Below, in pieces: positions 1 through 9,667 of a DNA stretch of 64,000 bases. Origin of the DNA: an uncultured Gemmatimonadales bacterium. GTDB lineage: Bacteria; Gemmatimonadota; Gemmatimonadetes; Palauibacterales; Palauibacteraceae. Each line of letters opens with the position of its first letter. Position 1 is the first letter of the stretch. Location of the stretch: assembly GCA_947259585.1 (NCBI GenBank), contig CAMYMV010000005.1:18960-82959 (forward strand), given 5' to 3'. The position numbers were made by a program, and so were the translations under genes. The notes beneath the pieces were generated by a model. The model searched no databases and was not told where the DNA came from. It saw nothing but the letters and a program-made list of their open reading frames with translations.

Positions 1-357
1 ATCGGAGCGATCTCTGTACGCATGCAACGAAGCCTCAACGAGCGCCTCCTCGCCGGTGGCGGCCTCGCCGCACCGGCGAAGAGACTCGAGCGCCGGCATC
101 GGCTCGCCATGGTGCTGGATGCCTTGCGCGCGGGGACGCTCACGGCGGCCTTCGCCCTGCCGGTCATGCTGTTGGTCAAGCTGGCTCACGGGATCTCGAC
201 GATCGAGGGAGTGGTTGCGGCTTCGGCGCTCCTCCTTGCGGGAATGGGGTTCGCGGGCGGCGCGGGCGCTGGCCTGATGCGCCGACGCGCGACGGACCCG
301 GTGCTGCTCCTCGCTGGTGGCGCGATAGCCCTGGCGATGATCGTGACGGGGAGGTAG
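1..357 (+). CDS. PTS mannose/sorbose-family IIC component, C-terminal part
   Basis: The frame is open from the first base of the window, so only about the last 118 residues of this membrane protein are present. The visible part has an Arg/Asn-rich cytoplasmic stretch and then three hydrophobic segments ending in a short polar tail. The assignment rests mainly on position: a clear IID gene starts 4 bp after its stop, followed by HPr and EI, which is the usual IIC-IID-HPr-EI order of mannose-family PTS operons. IIC forms the sugar-binding membrane channel with IID. In Gemmatimonadota-like genomes such a PTS is often thought to be regulatory rather than a true sugar importer; that is inference. 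The in-frame ATG at 22 is probably internal. Confidence 0.7.
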   Translation: MGAISVRMQRSLNERLLAGGGLAAPAKRLERRHRLAMVLDALRAGTLTAAFALPVMLLVKLAHGISTIEGVVAASALLLAGMGFAGGAGAGLMRRRATDPVLLLAGGAIALAMIVTGR

Positions 358-361
358 CGCG

Positions 362-1102
362 GTGCAGCCCACGAGATCCGACCAGGTCGCATCGTTCTTG
401 AGGTGCTTTGCCGTTCAGGGCTCCTGGAACTACCGCTCGCTGGTCGCCGGCGGCCTGGCCAACGCGATGCTTCCTCTGCTGAGACGCATTTACGCGGGAG
501 ATCCGGTACGCCTTCGGGCCGCGATGGAGAGACATCTCGAGCCGTTCAACGGACACCCGTACCTTTGCCCGATGGCCGTGACGGCACTTGCTCGGCTGGA
601 GCACGATGGGGAGTCTCCGGAGAGGATCGACCGCTTTCGCTCCACGCTGCGGGGGCCTCTCGGTGCGGTGGGCGACGAGCTGGTTTGGGCGACGTGGAGG
701 CCCTTCTGCCTGCTGCTGTCGATCACGCTGTTCTGGCTTTCGGGTCGCCCGTGGGTAGCGGTTGGCGTCTTTCTTCTCGTCTACAACCTCGGGCACATCT
801 GGCTCAGGGCGTGGTCGTTCCGGCGAGGCTGGACCCACGGTCTCGGCGTCGGTAGGGACCTCGGCGATCCTCCCTGGGCCCGCGTCGTGCCCTGGATTAC
901 GAGCCTGAACCTGTGTCTCATCGGATCGGCCGTCGTGTTGGTGTCGTGGTTGATCGCCCCGGATACGATTAGCCGCCCGGGAGTAGCTCTTGCGCTGGCG
1001 GCGGCCGCCATGCTCGGATACGCGCGACCGGCGCTCGGCGAGCGGGTCGCAGCGGGCCTGGTGCTGACCGCTCCCGTCCTTCTGGTTCTCCTCGGTGCCT
1101 GA
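362..1102 (+). CDS. PTS mannose/fructose/sorbose-family IID component
   Basis: This is the second membrane subunit of a mannose-family PTS permease, which pairs with IIC. The 246-residue product has the family's N-terminal pattern: an aromatic/basic stretch, then GSWNYRSL, then a PLLRRIY-type segment (residues about 20-45) and FNGHPYLCP (about 60-69), matching the FNTHP region of IID. About four hydrophobic segments fill the C-terminal half. The GTG start at 362 lies 4 bp after the IIC stop, and HPr follows 12 bp downstream, so the genes are almost certainly co-transcribed. The IIA and IIB genes would lie off the left edge. Confidence 0.85.
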   Translation: MQPTRSDQVASFLRCFAVQGSWNYRSLVAGGLANAMLPLLRRIYAGDPVRLRAAMERHLEPFNGHPYLCPMAVTALARLEHDGESPERIDRFRSTLRGPLGAVGDELVWATWRPFCLLLSITLFWLSGRPWVAVGVFLLVYNLGHIWLRAWSFRRGWTHGLGVGRDLGDPPWARVVPWITSLNLCLIGSAVVLVSWLIAPDTISRPGVALALAAAAMLGYARPALGERVAAGLVLTAPVLLVLLGA

Positions 1103-1114
1103 GGAGGCAGGGTG

Positions 1115-1438
1115 ATGGGCGGCGAGATCGAGGTATCGAAGCACGTGAGCGTGACGAACCGGTACGGGCTTCACGCACGGCCCGCCGCGGAGTTCGTCAA
1201 GCTCGCATCGCGATTCCGGTCGGAGGTGTGGGTCGAGAAGGATGGACTCGAAGTAAACGGCAAGAGCATTATGGGAGTACTGATGCTGGCCGCGGAATCG
1301 GGATCTAAGCTGCGTCTTCGCGTCGTCGGCGACGATGCCGAGTCGGCTTTGGAGGCGCTCGCACAGCTGATCGAGCGTGGGCTTGCGGATAACGAGTTGG
1401 ACGAGCTTAGCTCCGCTGATAGAGAGCAGAGCCAATGA
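1115..1438 (+). CDS. ptsH: Phosphocarrier protein HPr
   Basis: HPr carries phosphate from enzyme I to the IIA proteins. The active-site motif YGLHARPAAEF is near the N-terminus (His at about residue 20), and the regulatory-serine region NGKSIMGVLML is at about residues 48-58, so both the PEP-dependent His site and a Ser site recognised by HPr kinase are present. The ATG at 1115 was chosen because GAGGAGG sits 7 bases upstream; the adjacent GTG at 1112 is an alternative. The roughly 20-residue acidic C-terminal tail makes it slightly longer than E. coli HPr. The stop overlaps the first unit of a 23-bp tandem repeat that leads into the EI gene. Confidence 0.96.
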   Translation: MGGEIEVSKHVSVTNRYGLHARPAAEFVKLASRFRSEVWVEKDGLEVNGKSIMGVLMLAAESGSKLRLRVVGDDAESALEALAQLIERGLADNELDELSSADREQSQ

Positions 1439-1503
1439 GCTGGATGTCGCACGGAGGATGAGTTGGATGTCGCACAGACGATGAGCTGGATGCTGCACGG
1501 AAT
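1435..1503 (+). repeat. Three tandem 23-bp copies of the EI start region
   Basis: Units lie at 1435-1457, 1458-1480 and 1481-1503, each beginning ATGAGYTGGATG and running into a GCAC-type segment. Because the unit is 8 codons minus one base, the frame opened by each ATG ends at a TGA that overlaps the ATG of the next unit (ATGA at 1435, 1458 and 1481). The chain is HPr stop, mini-frame of 8 codons, second mini-frame of 8 codons, then enzyme I. Only the third ATG opens the long EI frame. The first unit ends in GGAGG, which would serve as a ribosome-binding site for the second ATG. Confidence 0.9.
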
Positions 1504-3247
1504 CGGAGCGTCGCCCGGCCGAGCTCACGGCCACTCCCTGCGAGCAGGCTGGGACGTGCCGTCCGTGCCGCATCGAACGATCAGTCCGGCCGAAGTCGAC
1601 GCCGAGGTGGAGCGCTTCGAGGAAGCGAGAAGGTGGGCCAAGGAGCGCATTCTGCAGATCCAGGTGGCTACGAGCGAGCGCATCGGACCCGTCGAGGGCA
1701 AGATCTTCGAGGCGCAGGCCATGATGCTCGAAGACCCCGATCTGATCTCCGGAACGATCTCCTACATCCGCGAGAACTATCTGCCGGCCGAGCGGGCCAT
1801 CGACTGGCGACTCCTGGAGCTCCGGTCCCGCTTCGCCGATACGGCCCACGTGATGGCGCTCGATCGCCTCGCTGATCTGCGGGATATCCGCCAGCGCGTG
1901 CTCTCTCGGCTGCTGGGTATCGAGGAAAGGGACGTCGTCTCGGAGCTGCCCGAAGACGGAGCCGTTCTGGTATTCGACGAGCTGACGCCGAGCCTGGCTG
2001 TGCAGCTGGGTGGTCACGGAGTGCTCGGTCTCCTCACGGCTACCGGGTCGCGGGCATCCCACTCGGCGGTGATCGCCCGCTCCCTCGGCGTGCCCTGCGT
2101 CGTCGGCATTGGGCCGCGACTCGCCGAGCTGACGGACGGTCACGAAGTCATCCTCGATGGCGCCACCGGGCGAGTGATCGTGCACCCGACGGAAGGGGAG
2201 ATCGACACCTACCGGCGCTCGGCCCTTCACACCAGCGAGAGGGAACGTCGCCTCGAGGAGCTTGCCTGCTGCGTGACCCAGACGACCGACGGGATCCGGG
2301 TGATCCTGCAAGCGAATCTGGATCAGCCCGATGACGCGCCCGCCGCCCTGAGGGTCGGTGCGGAAGGCGTGGGCCTGTTCCGCTCGGAGTTTCTCGTGAT
2401 CGGCCGGAGGACGATCCCCGACGAGGACGAGCAGTACGACGCGTATCGGCGAGTCGTGGAGGCTTTTCCGGAGTTCGAAATCACGTTGCGAACGTTCGAC
2501 ATCGGCGGCGACAAGTTCCCGATCTTCCTGCCGATGCCTATGGAGGAGAATCCATACCTCGGCTGGCGCGCCATCCGTGTGTGCCTCGATCTTCCCGATC
2601 TGTTCCGCAATCAGCTGCGCGCGGCGGTGCGAGCGGCAGAGCACGGCCGGTTGCGGATCCTCCTCCCCTTCATCGTCTCATCGGATGAGATCCGGCGCAC
2701 GCGCGATATACTGGACGAGGTGCGCGCCTCCTTGAACGCCGGCTCGGCTCCCGAGGTGCCGCTCGGGATCATGATCGAGACCCCGGCGGCCCTTGAAACC
2801 GTGGATCGGTTGGCGCCGCACGTGGACTTTCTCAGCCTCGGTACCAACGATCTCACGCAGTACACCCTCGCCGTGGATCGCGGCAACGCTCGCCTGGTGG
2901 ACCTCTTCGATCCCTTGCACCCGGCCTTGTTCCGGATGTATCGCCGCCTGGCCCGGTCGGCGGACGAGGCGGGCGTCGGGGTGAGCGTTTGTGGAGATCT
3001 GGCGGAAGATCCGGTGGGGGTCGCCGCGCTCATCGGACTCGGGTATCGGACTTTCAGCCTCGCACCTCCGGCTCATCCGGAGGTCAAGGAGGCGGTCCTG
3101 GCCGCCTCCGCCTCCGATCTTGCCGAGATCGCGGCGCGACTCGAGGATGGCGACCAACCCCGCGACATCCGACGCCCATTCCGCCGCTATCTGGAGGAGA
3201 TTCTGCCCCAGGAAGAGGGGCATCTCGATCGCTTGTCAGTCGTCTGA
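1481..3247 (+). CDS. ptsI: Phosphoenolpyruvate-protein phosphotransferase (PTS enzyme I)
   Basis: Enzyme I takes phosphate from PEP and passes it to HPr. The 588-residue product begins with the family hallmark GIGASPG, has the phospho-histidine motif GSRASHSAVIARSLG with His at about residue 194, and the PEP-binding TIM barrel with EGVGLFRSEF, TFDIGGDKFP, GIMIETPAA and SLGTNDLTQY. The catalytic Cys is in VSVCGDLAED near the C-terminus. The start at 1481 is preferred over an in-frame ATG at 1463 because it makes an ATGA overlap and leaves the usual short N-terminus. The gene is downstream of ptsH in the same operon. Confidence 0.96.
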   Translation: MSWMLHGIGASPGRAHGHSLRAGWDVPSVPHRTISPAEVDAEVERFEEARRWAKERILQIQVATSERIGPVEGKIFEAQAMMLEDPDLISGTISYIRENYLPAERAIDWRLLELRSRFADTAHVMALDRLADLRDIRQRVLSRLLGIEERDVVSELPEDGAVLVFDELTPSLAVQLGGHGVLGLLTATGSRASHSAVIARSLGVPCVVGIGPRLAELTDGHEVILDGATGRVIVHPTEGEIDTYRRSALHTSERERRLEELACCVTQTTDGIRVILQANLDQPDDAPAALRVGAEGVGLFRSEFLVIGRRTIPDEDEQYDAYRRVVEAFPEFEITLRTFDIGGDKFPIFLPMPMEENPYLGWRAIRVCLDLPDLFRNQLRAAVRAAEHGRLRILLPFIVSSDEIRRTRDILDEVRASLNAGSAPEVPLGIMIETPAALETVDRLAPHVDFLSLGTNDLTQYTLAVDRGNARLVDLFDPLHPALFRMYRRLARSADEAGVGVSVCGDLAEDPVGVAALIGLGYRTFSLAPPAHPEVKEAVLAASASDLAEIAARLEDGDQPRDIRRPFRRYLEEILPQEEGHLDRLSVV

Positions 3248-3353
3248 AGGTCGGGTACCTTCACGCGCGTTTCTTGCCGCGAAACCCTGGACGGGCCTGG
3301 CATAGGCCTACAGCGGGCGCACATCGAGCTCAAAAGCGGGCTTAAAGGACAAA

Positions 3354-4508
3354 ATGACGCCTAGGATACATCTCTTCACATCCGAATCGGTTACGGAAGG
3401 CCACCCCGACAAGGTCGCTGACCAGATCTCCGACGCGGTGCTGGACTCCATGCTGGAGCAGGATGAAGTCTCCCGGGTGGCGTGCGAGACCCTGGTGACC
3501 ACCGGCCTCGCTCTCATCGCTGGAGAGGTCACGAGCTCGGCATCCGTCCATCTCCCCGATGTCGTGCGCGAGACCATTCGACGGATCGGGTACGACGATC
3601 CTGCGCTAGGCTTCGATTGCGACAGCTGCGCGGTTCTCGTGTCGATGGACAGACAATCGCAGGACATCGCCATGGGTGTGGATTCCGGCGGCGCCGGAGA
3701 CCAAGGCATGATGTTCGGCTACGCGACGGACGAGACCGAGAGCCTGATGCCACTGCCGATCTCCCTCGCCCACCGCCTCACCCTTCGGCTGTCTGAAGCC
3801 CGCAAGCAGGGGGTTCTCGACTGGCTCCGCCCGGACGGGAAGTCTCAAGTCACGGTCGAGTACGAGGACGATTCTCCGAAGCGGGTTACCACCGTCGTCA
3901 TCAGCACGCAGCACGACCCGGACGTTCCCAAGGAGCAGTTGGAGGAAGGGATCCGGCGTGAGGTCATCGATCCGGTGCTGCCGTCGGAGATGTACGATCG
4001 AGACTCCCTGCGCTGCCACATCAATCCGACCGGGCGCTTCGTGATCGGTGGTCCCCAGGGAGACGCGGGAGTCACGGGACGGAAGGTGATCGTCGACACG
4101 TACGGCGGCGTGGGGAGCCATGGCGGGGGCGCTTTCAGCGGCAAGGATCCGACGAAGGTGGATCGTTCCGCCAGCTACGCTGCACGCTGGGTGGCGAAGA
4201 ACATCGTGGCGGCCGGCCTCGCGCGGCGTGCGGAGATCCAGCTGGCCTACGCGATCGGAGTGGCCGAGCCCGTGTCGATCATGCTGAACTCGTTCGGAAC
4301 CGGGGTGGCGCCCGATGCCGAACTGGAGAAGTGGGTCGGGAGCGTATTCGACCTCCAGCCGCTGCAGATCATCGAACAGCTGAACCTGCGAAAGCCGATC
4401 TTCCAGCGTACCGCCGCCTACGGCCACTTCGGCCGCCTGCCCGACGACGATGGCGGTTTCAGTTGGGAGAAGACCGACCGGATGAACGATCTGAAAGCGT
4501 GCCTTTGA
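3354..4508 (+). CDS. metK: S-adenosylmethionine synthetase
   Basis: MetK makes S-adenosylmethionine from methionine and ATP in the cytoplasm. The 384-residue length is normal. Visible motifs are the ATP-site [13 protein letters not shown] near residue 17, the signature [15 protein letters not shown] at about 117-131, the metal/phosphate loop [16 protein letters not shown] at about 260, and a C-terminal [10 protein letters not shown]. The ATG at 3354 is preceded by AAGGA. ahcY follows 94 bp downstream on the same strand, so the pair covers synthesis of the methyl donor and removal of its by-product. I found no SAM-riboswitch-like structure in the 106 bp upstream. Confidence 0.97.
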   Translation: MTPRIHLFTSESVTEGHPDKVADQISDAVLDSMLEQDEVSRVACETLVTTGLALIAGEVTSSASVHLPDVVRETIRRIGYDDPALGFDCDSCAVLVSMDRQSQDIAMGVDSGGAGDQGMMFGYATDETESLMPLPISLAHRLTLRLSEARKQGVLDWLRPDGKSQVTVEYEDDSPKRVTTVVISTQHDPDVPKEQLEEGIRREVIDPVLPSEMYDRDSLRCHINPTGRFVIGGPQGDAGVTGRKVIVDTYGGVGSHGGGAFSGKDPTKVDRSASYAARWVAKNIVAAGLARRAEIQLAYAIGVAEPVSIMLNSFGTGVAPDAELEKWVGSVFDLQPLQIIEQLNLRKPIFQRTAAYGHFGRLPDDDGGFSWEKTDRMNDLKACL

Positions 4509-4593
4509 GGTCCGGAAGAGTCGCGGCGATCCGCGGCCACCGACGCGGCGGCCAGCCTGCCGCCAGAGTGTTCTTTCTTAGAGAGATGTGTGA

Positions 4594-5943
<1,350 letters not shown>

Positions 5944-5985
5944 CGGTTACGGGGCGCGGCAGCCGATTCTCGGTGGGGCGAGGGC

Positions 5986-6555
5986 ATGACCGACACCAAC
6001 GGAATGACCGAAGTGAGCGTGGCGAGTCTGGGGCTGGACAAGTCCTCCAACACGCCCGTGGTCATCCTCAAGGAGAACGAGGGCGAGCGCCTCCTTCCGA
6101 TCTGGATCGGCCCGGGCGAGGCCAGCGCGATCGCGATGGAGCTTGCCGGGGTCAAGTTCTCCCGCCCCCTCACGCACGACCTGCTGATGACGATCGTTCG
6201 CGGCCTCGGAAGCGAGCTCGTGAGGGTGATCATCACGAAGGTCATCGAGAACACCTACTACGCCTCGTTGATCCTCCGGCGTAACGGCGAGTTCATCTCC
6301 GTGGATTCGCGGCCCAGCGACAGCATCGCTCTCGCGCTACGGTCGAGAGCGCCGATCTTCGCCGATGACGAGCTGCTCGAGCTCACGGCCATGGAGATCG
6401 AGGAGGCCGGCTTCGACGAGGCGGCCTTCGAGGCCTCTGAAGCCGTCGCGGCCGAGGAGGCGTCCCAGCCGGGAGAAGAAGCGGCCAACGGAGAAGAGCT
6501 GCGCGACTACCTCAAGGGGCTGAACCCCGAGGATTTCGGGCGCTTCAAGCCCTGA
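5986..6555 (+). CDS. Bifunctional nuclease family protein (DUF151/BFN)
   Basis: This cytoplasmic protein has the conserved DUF151/BFN domain over about residues 5-140: a VVILKENEGERLLPIWIGP-like strand region, EASAIAMELAGV, RPLTHDLL, and SVDSRPSDSIALALR near residue 107. A plant member was reported to have DNase and RNase activity; bacterial roles are poorly known. The C-terminal 50 residues are acidic and Ala/Glu-rich, ending in a short segment (LRDYLKGLNPEDFGRF) that could be a small docking helix. The ATG at 5986 is preceded by GGGGCGAGGG. It lies 42 bp after ahcY on the same strand. Confidence 0.9.
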   Translation: MTDTNGMTEVSVASLGLDKSSNTPVVILKENEGERLLPIWIGPGEASAIAMELAGVKFSRPLTHDLLMTIVRGLGSELVRVIITKVIENTYYASLILRRNGEFISVDSRPSDSIALALRSRAPIFADDELLELTAMEIEEAGFDEAAFEASEAVAAEEASQPGEEAANGEELRDYLKGLNPEDFGRFKP

Positions 6556-6589
6556 CCCTCCGACCGTCTCAGGCTTGCGGCACGCGCCG

Positions 6590-6765
6590 CTCCAGGCGTA
6601 CCCTGCGGCAGTACCTCGTCATGGATAGGCGGTAACGGAAGTCGGATAAGCCGACGCGGCCCCGCCACTGTGTGAGGCCCGGCGCCCAGCGCCGTGTCCC
6701 CGGCCAGCTCCAACCGAGCGAATCGGCAGAGCGACCGAGGAGGCCTCGAGCCAGGAGACGACCCC
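6590..6765 (+). promoter_or_regulatory. Cobalamin (B12) riboswitch
   Basis: The most conserved part of the cobalamin aptamer is present. GGAAGTCGG at about 6637 is followed by a paired CCGAC and the core GCGGCCCCGCCACTGTG at 6656-6672, and the closing element GAGCCAGGAGACGA lies at about 6748-6761. The 5' half is less conserved by eye, so the start is approximate. It sits directly before btuF, btuC, btuD and a BtuB-like receptor, as expected for a B12-repressed uptake operon. Codon-like sequence running through it in the btuF frame is not coding. Confidence 0.9.
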
Positions 6766-6858
6766 ATCCATGCCCATGAACAGCTCTTCGCGGGAAGGGC
6801 GTGGGCGGGTTGCGGTCTTCGAGCCCTGACCAACGCCGTTCCTGGAAAGGTTCGACGT

Positions 6859-7848
6859 TTGGCCGTCAAGCTTCGGGCGCTCGGGACCGTTTTTTTCTTT
6901 TCGGTCCTCATCTTCCAGCTCGCCAGCTCGGCCGGCGCAGGCTCTCGCGACGCAGGCTCTCGCGACGCGGGATCACCCTCTCGCGACACGGTGCGGGTCA
7001 TCGACGATGAGGGTACCTCGGCAGCGTTTCCTCGGCCGCCCGCGAGGATCGTCTCGTTGCTGCCGGCCGCTACCGAGATACTGTTCGAGATCGGTGCCGG
7101 TGGGGATCTGGTCGGACGAACGCGGTTTGACTCCCATCCCCTCGAGGCATCGGAGGTGCCGAGCGTCGGCGATGGAGTCCGGCCCTCCGTGGAGTTGGTC
7201 GTTTCCCGCCAGCCCGACCTGGTCATCCTGTTTGCCGGGCCCGATTCACGGGCTGCGAGCGATGCTCTGCGGCGAATCGGAGTGCCCGTGCTCGCCCTCC
7301 ACCACAACACGCTGTCGGATCTCCACCTGAACATCGAGCGCCTGGGCAGGGTCACGGGGCGCGATTCCGCCGCCGCGCGACTGAGCGGCAGGATCCGTGA
7401 TGACCTGGGAGGGATCCGGAGGGTCACGCGGGAGCTTCCTGAACGCTCCGTCTATTACGACGCCTGGTGGCATCCGCCCATCACCATTGGCGGCGGCAGC
7501 TACCTGGATTCGCTGATCACGCTGGCGGGCGGTCGCAACGTGTTCGGCGATCTCGCGAGTCCGTCGCCGCAGGTGAGTCTGGAGGCGGTCGCCGCTCGCG
7601 ATCCCGAGATCATTCTCTACCCGGTGCACCGCGGAGCGGAGCGCACGCCGATCACCGATAGGCCGGGTTGGGAGGTGCTCGGTGCGGTCCGGGGAGACCG
7701 CGTCAGGGTGTTCGACGGCGAGATCGTCGTGAGGCTGGGCCCGAGGATCGCCGACGCGGTCCGCGAGCTCGCCCGCGCGATCCACGCCGATTCCTTCTCC
7801 CGGCCCGGGCCGCCCACGGCGGGAGATGCGGGAGATGAAGAGCCATGA
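6859..7848 (+). CDS. btuF: Periplasmic cobalamin-binding protein of a BtuCDF-type importer
   Basis: This is the likely substrate-binding protein that delivers corrinoid to BtuCD. The mature domain has the class III binding-protein pattern RIVSLLPAATEILFEIGAG, then VGDGVRPSVELVVSRQPDLV, and a C-terminal half with YYDAWWHPP and GGRNVFGD. The frame is open back through the riboswitch, so the start needs choosing: TTG at 6859 has GGAAAGG about nine bases upstream and gives a normal signal peptide with a long hydrophobic FFFSVLIFQLA core. An imperfect 15-bp DNA repeat after the signal peptide encodes an AGSRD-type linker. The stop overlaps the btuC start (ATGA). Confidence 0.88.
   Translation: MAVKLRALGTVFFFSVLIFQLASSAGAGSRDAGSRDAGSPSRDTVRVIDDEGTSAAFPRPPARIVSLLPAATEILFEIGAGGDLVGRTRFDSHPLEASEVPSVGDGVRPSVELVVSRQPDLVILFAGPDSRAASDALRRIGVPVLALHHNTLSDLHLNIERLGRVTGRDSAAARLSGRIRDDLGGIRRVTRELPERSVYYDAWWHPPITIGGGSYLDSLITLAGGRNVFGDLASPSPQVSLEAVAARDPEIILYPVHRGAERTPITDRPGWEVLGAVRGDRVRVFDGEIVVRLGPRIADAVRELARAIHADSFSRPGPPTAGDAGDEEP
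6937..6987 (+). repeat. Tandem 15-bp repeat in the btuF linker
   Basis: Two identical copies of GCAGGCTCTCGCGAC (6937-6951 and 6952-6966) are followed by a third, diverged copy carrying a 6-bp insertion. They encode a repeated Ala-Gly-Ser-Arg-Asp linker between the signal peptide and the binding domain of BtuF. Copy number could vary between strains without breaking the frame. Confidence 0.8.
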
Positions 7849-8852
7849 GGAGGCGGCGCAACCGCGCGATCGGGATTCTCGGTCTCTCGCTCCTGCTCGT
7901 GGTGGCGATGGCGGCCGCGCTCGCCGTCGGTCCGGCGAACCTCTCCCTGCCCGAGATATGGACGGCGTTGCAGCCGTCGGCCGGCGAGTCTCCCGCGCGG
8001 GCGATCCTCCTCTGGGTGAGGATGCCCAGGATCGTGGCGGCCGCACTGTCGGGCGCGGGTCTCGCCGTCTCGGGAGTCCTCTTTCAGGCGCTCCTCCGCA
8101 ACCCGCTCGCCGAGCCCTACCTGCTCGGCGTGTCGAGCGGCGCCGCGCTGGGCGCCGTGGCCGCGCTGTCGTTGGGACTGACGGTAGGGCCGGTGGGCGT
8201 CGCCCTGGCCGCCCTGGCGGGGGCTCTGATCGCGATCGCCACCGTGTTTCGGGTCGCGTACGCCGCGGGGCAGCTCGACACGCGGGTGCTCATCCTCGCC
8301 GGGGTCGTCGTCGCATCCTTCTTCGGAGCCGGCGTCATGCTCGTGCTGACCCTGGCCGAGGGGCGAACGGCGCGGTCGGCGCTTCTCTGGACGATGGGTA
8401 GCTTCGGCCAGGCCTCCTGGCAGATGAACGTCGCTCTGGCGGCGTACTCCGTCCCGGCCGCTCTGGCGGCTTTCGGGCTGAGCCGCCACCTGAACGCGTT
8501 GGCGCTCGACGAGGAGAGTGCCGCGCACCTCGGGACGGAGGTAGAGCGGGTCAAGAAGATCTCGTACCTGCTGGCCTCGCTCCTCGCGGCCGCGGCCGTG
8601 AGCGTGGCCGGGGTGATCGGTTTCGTGGGACTGGTCGTGCCCCACGCCATCAGGCTGGTTTGGGGCGTCGACCACCGATACCTGATACCGATGTCGTTTC
8701 TGGCCGGGGGGTCGCTTCTCGTGCTGGCCGATGCGGCGGCGCGGACGGTGGCACAGCCGCTGGAGGTTCCGGTCGGCGTCGTGACCGCCCTGATCGGCGT
8801 GCCGTTCTTCCTTGTCCTCCTGCGGCGCGGCTACGCGAGGAAACCGCTGTGA
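7845..8852 (+). CDS. btuC: Cobalamin ABC transporter permease
   Basis: This is the FecCD/BtuC-family inner-membrane permease, 335 residues with about ten hydrophobic segments. Recognisable motifs are LWVRMPRIVAAALSGAGLA at about residues 61-79, FQALLRNPLAEPYLLGVSSGA at about 85-105, and, near the C-terminus, VGLVVPHAIRL at about 261-271, the segment that contacts the ATPase. It overlaps the btuF stop by four bases, and the btuD GTG overlaps its own stop, so translation of the three genes is probably coupled. Repression by B12 through the upstream riboswitch is expected. Confidence 0.93.
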   Translation: MRRRRNRAIGILGLSLLLVVAMAAALAVGPANLSLPEIWTALQPSAGESPARAILLWVRMPRIVAAALSGAGLAVSGVLFQALLRNPLAEPYLLGVSSGAALGAVAALSLGLTVGPVGVALAALAGALIAIATVFRVAYAAGQLDTRVLILAGVVVASFFGAGVMLVLTLAEGRTARSALLWTMGSFGQASWQMNVALAAYSVPAALAAFGLSRHLNALALDEESAAHLGTEVERVKKISYLLASLLAAAAVSVAGVIGFVGLVVPHAIRLVWGVDHRYLIPMSFLAGGSLLVLADAAARTVAQPLEVPVGVVTALIGVPFFLVLLRRGYARKPL

Positions 8853-9667
8853 GCTTCGAGCTCGGCGATGCCTGGTTCCGGTACCCGCGCTCCGGCGAGC
8901 CGGCGTTGCGCGGGGTCAGCGTGGAGATTCCCGCCGGATCCCACACCGCCGTGGTGGGCCCGAACGGCGCCGGGAAGACGACGCTAGCGAGACTTCTGTT
9001 GGGCACTCTCCGGCCACAGAGTGGACACGCGCTGTTCGAGGGCCGCCCGGCCGCCGATTGGCCGAGACGCGAGATGGCGAAACGCGTGGGCGTCGTGGCA
9101 CAGGGGGGACCGCCCGTTCTGCCGATCTCCGTGAGCGGGTTCGTGGAGATGGGGAGGAATCCGTATGTGCGGCCCTGGGCTCCCCTCGGGGAAGAGGACC
9201 GGGAGAAGGTGTCGGGCGCACTGCGGCGTGCGGACCTCGAGGAGCTCGCGAGCCGGTCGGTCACCGAGCTGAGCGGCGGTGAGGTGCAGCGCGCCAAGCT
9301 CGCCAGGGCCTTCGCCCAGGATCCGACGGTACTCGTCCTCGACGAGCCCACCGCGCATCTGGATGTGGCCCACGAGATGGAGATCTTCCGCCTCGTTCGG
9401 GATTTCGTGGACGCCGGAGGGTCGGCGGTCACCATCACGCACAGCCTCCACCTGGCGGGCCGGTTCGCCGATCGGCTCTGCTTGCTCGCGGATGGTCTCC
9501 TCGAGGCTGCCGGATCGCCGTCCGAGGTGCTGCGATCGGAGGTGCTCAGCCGCGTCTTCGACTGGCCGATCGAGGTGGTGGCGCTCGACCACGCCGGCCT
9601 GGCCGGACTCCACGTCGTGCCCGTCGATCGGGATCAAGACCCGACTCGTTCCGAGGAGCCGACGTGA
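8849..9667 (+). CDS. btuD: Cobalamin ABC transporter ATP-binding protein
   Basis: This 272-residue ATPase energises corrinoid import by BtuC. Walker A is GPNGAGKTT at about residues 35-43, the Q-loop is in VGVVAQGG, the ABC signature is LSGGEVQRAKLARA at about 140, Walker B is TVLVLDEPTAHLD, and the switch His is in VTITHSLH. The frame is open far upstream inside btuC, but GTG at 8849 (overlapping the btuC stop) gives the normal N-terminus. The C-terminal 35 residues extend past the core ATPase domain, as in several BtuD/FecE proteins. Confidence 0.93.
   Translation: MSFELGDAWFRYPRSGEPALRGVSVEIPAGSHTAVVGPNGAGKTTLARLLLGTLRPQSGHALFEGRPAADWPRREMAKRVGVVAQGGPPVLPISVSGFVEMGRNPYVRPWAPLGEEDREKVSGALRRADLEELASRSVTELSGGEVQRAKLARAFAQDPTVLVLDEPTAHLDVAHEMEIFRLVRDFVDAGGSAVTITHSLHLAGRFADRLCLLADGLLEAAGSPSEVLRSEVLSRVFDWPIEVVALDHAGLAGLHVVPVDRDQDPTRSEEPT

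Noticed and set aside
176..2644. A minus-strand open frame of about 820 codons opposite the PTS genes
   Set aside because: It lies wholly antisense to IID, HPr and EI, which have clear family motifs; the protein is Arg/His/Gln-rich with no domain. Long antisense frames are common in high-GC DNA.
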